The notes below the pieces were generated by a model that searched no databases, had not been told where the DNA came from, and was given only the letters and a program-made list of their open reading frames with translations. Positions 63,448 through 64,000 of a stretch of DNA of 64,000 bases are shown piece by piece. Every line of letters starts with the position of its first letter. Within the stretch, counting starts at the first letter, position 1. This stretch comes from Draconibacterium aestuarii (GTDB taxonomy: Bacteria > Bacteroidota > Bacteroidia > Bacteroidales > Prolixibacteraceae). Made by a program: the position numbers and the translations under genes. The stretch is taken from NCBI GenBank assembly GCA_026671195.1, contig JAPOHD010000069.1:124001-188000 (forward strand), in the 5' to 3' direction.

Positions 63448-64000
63448 ATGCTCAACTTAAAATTTATTCAAGACAATCCGGAGTTAGTAGTAGAAAAATT
63501 GAAACGTAAGAATTTCGATGCTTCGGAGATTGTTTCAACTATAATTGATCTTTACGCTCAGAAAAATAAATTGCAAGGCGAGGCCGATGAAGCTAAAGCC
63601 GAAATGAATAAAATTTCGAAAGAAATTGGTCTGCTTTTCCGCGAAGGCAAAGCCGAAGAAGCAAATGCTGCAAAAGCACGCACTTCCGAAATTAAAGAAA
63701 ACATTAAACAATTTGATACTGATTTTGCGGCCATCGAAGAAAAAGTAACAAATCTTTTAATTCTGTTACCTAACCTACCTCACGATTCGGTTCCTTCAGG
63801 CAAAGGCGAACAAGATAACGAGGTGGTAAAATCGCATGGAGATATTCCTGTTTTGCACGAGAATGCAATGCCACACTGGGAGCTGGCAACAAAATACAAC
63901 CTTATCGATTTTGAATTGGGAGTAAAAATCACCGGCGCAGGATTTCCGGTTTACCGGGGCAAAGGAGCACAATTACAACGTGCACTTATAAACTTCTTTT
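63448..64000 (+). CDS. serS: Seryl-tRNA synthetase, N-terminal part (gene runs off the right edge)
   Basis: About 184 residues from ATG at 63448. The start MLNLKFIQDNPELVVEKLKR and the long helical coiled-coil arm (KNKLQGEADEAKAEMNKISK) are diagnostic of SerRS, followed by the connection PNLPHDSVPSGKGEQDNEVV and the start of the catalytic core (LATKYNLIDFELGVKITGAG). It charges tRNA-Ser and tRNA-Sec. The remainder lies beyond the window. Confidence 0.96.
   Translation, partial: MLNLKFIQDNPELVVEKLKRKNFDASEIVSTIIDLYAQKNKLQGEADEAKAEMNKISKEIGLLFREGKAEEANAAKARTSEIKENIKQFDTDFAAIEEKVTNLLILLPNLPHDSVPSGKGEQDNEVVKSHGDIPVLHENAMPHWELATKYNLIDFELGVKITGAGFPVYRGKGAQLQRALINFF

Noticed and set aside
1-64000. 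CRISPR arrays, tRNA and rRNA genes
   Set aside because: No evenly spaced identical repeats with spacers, no GGTTCGA-type tRNA T-loop in a cloverleaf context, and no rRNA segment was seen by eye; a covariance-model search would be needed to be certain.

Overview
The window looks like chromosomal DNA of a free-living Bacteroidota bacterium, most likely in the Marinilabiliales/Prolixibacteraceae range (an inference from gene content, not a measured placement). The evidence is a giant secreted protein with a type IX secretion C-terminal sorting domain, a GH92 glycosidase, many lipoproteins and CarboxypepD_reg-type proteins, and promoters of the Bacteroidota type (TTTG, 19-21 bases, TAnnTTTG). Shine-Dalgarno sequences are mostly absent. 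I found no rRNA, tRNA, CRISPR array or complete insertion sequence.

Layout. 1-4250 is an accessory-looking, A+T-rich stretch: the N-terminal part of a phage/ICE-type AAA ATPase, a truncated haemoglobin plus CHRD lipoprotein operon, a decayed copy of the ATPase 5' end, two imperfect direct repeats flanking an unknown lipoprotein, and a Tat-signal hydrolase that stops short 4 bases from the next gene. 4253-18136 holds an efflux adaptor, aspartate kinase, an aldo/keto reductase, an S9 peptidase, a DUF4440 lipoprotein, a serine hydrolase, a GNAT acetyltransferase, a sulfatase, a methyltransferase, a DUF748 protein and a queuosine-precursor transporter behind a likely preQ1-I riboswitch. 18257-29543 carries a CBM9-like protein, methylglyoxal synthase, phosphoglucosamine mutase, an ECF sigma/membrane-protein pair, an RluB-type pseudouridine synthase, dGTPase, TrkH, a YgjP-type metallopeptidase and small unknowns.

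29697-39437 has an adaptor/TolC efflux pair without a pump, two CarboxypepD_reg proteins, a coiled-coil lipoprotein, an exported 1-Cys peroxiredoxin and valyl-tRNA synthetase. 39756-52225 is a surface and polysaccharide region: GH92, the 2241-residue T9SS cargo protein with a nested CBM6-like domain, and an MBOAT/SGNH acyl-transfer pair. 52480-56639 has an ammonium channel, a nucleoside transporter, a candidate 29-residue membrane protein and a bifunctional-nuclease-family protein. 57090-61948 is a regulatory block: membrane protein, winged-helix protein, a second ECF sigma/membrane-protein pair paralogous to the one at 22 kb, and a transglutaminase-like protein. The right end is housekeeping: rplU, an rpmA encoding L27 fused to a helix-hairpin-helix tail, and the start of serS.

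The most interesting items are the preQ1-I-like leader, the L27-HhH fusion, the heptad arrays immediately upstream of both aminoacyl-tRNA synthetase genes, the CBM6-like domain inserted into one copy of a duplicated domain, the relics around 2.4-4.25 kb, and the paired sigma modules. I did not see a clear-cut new defence or mobile system.
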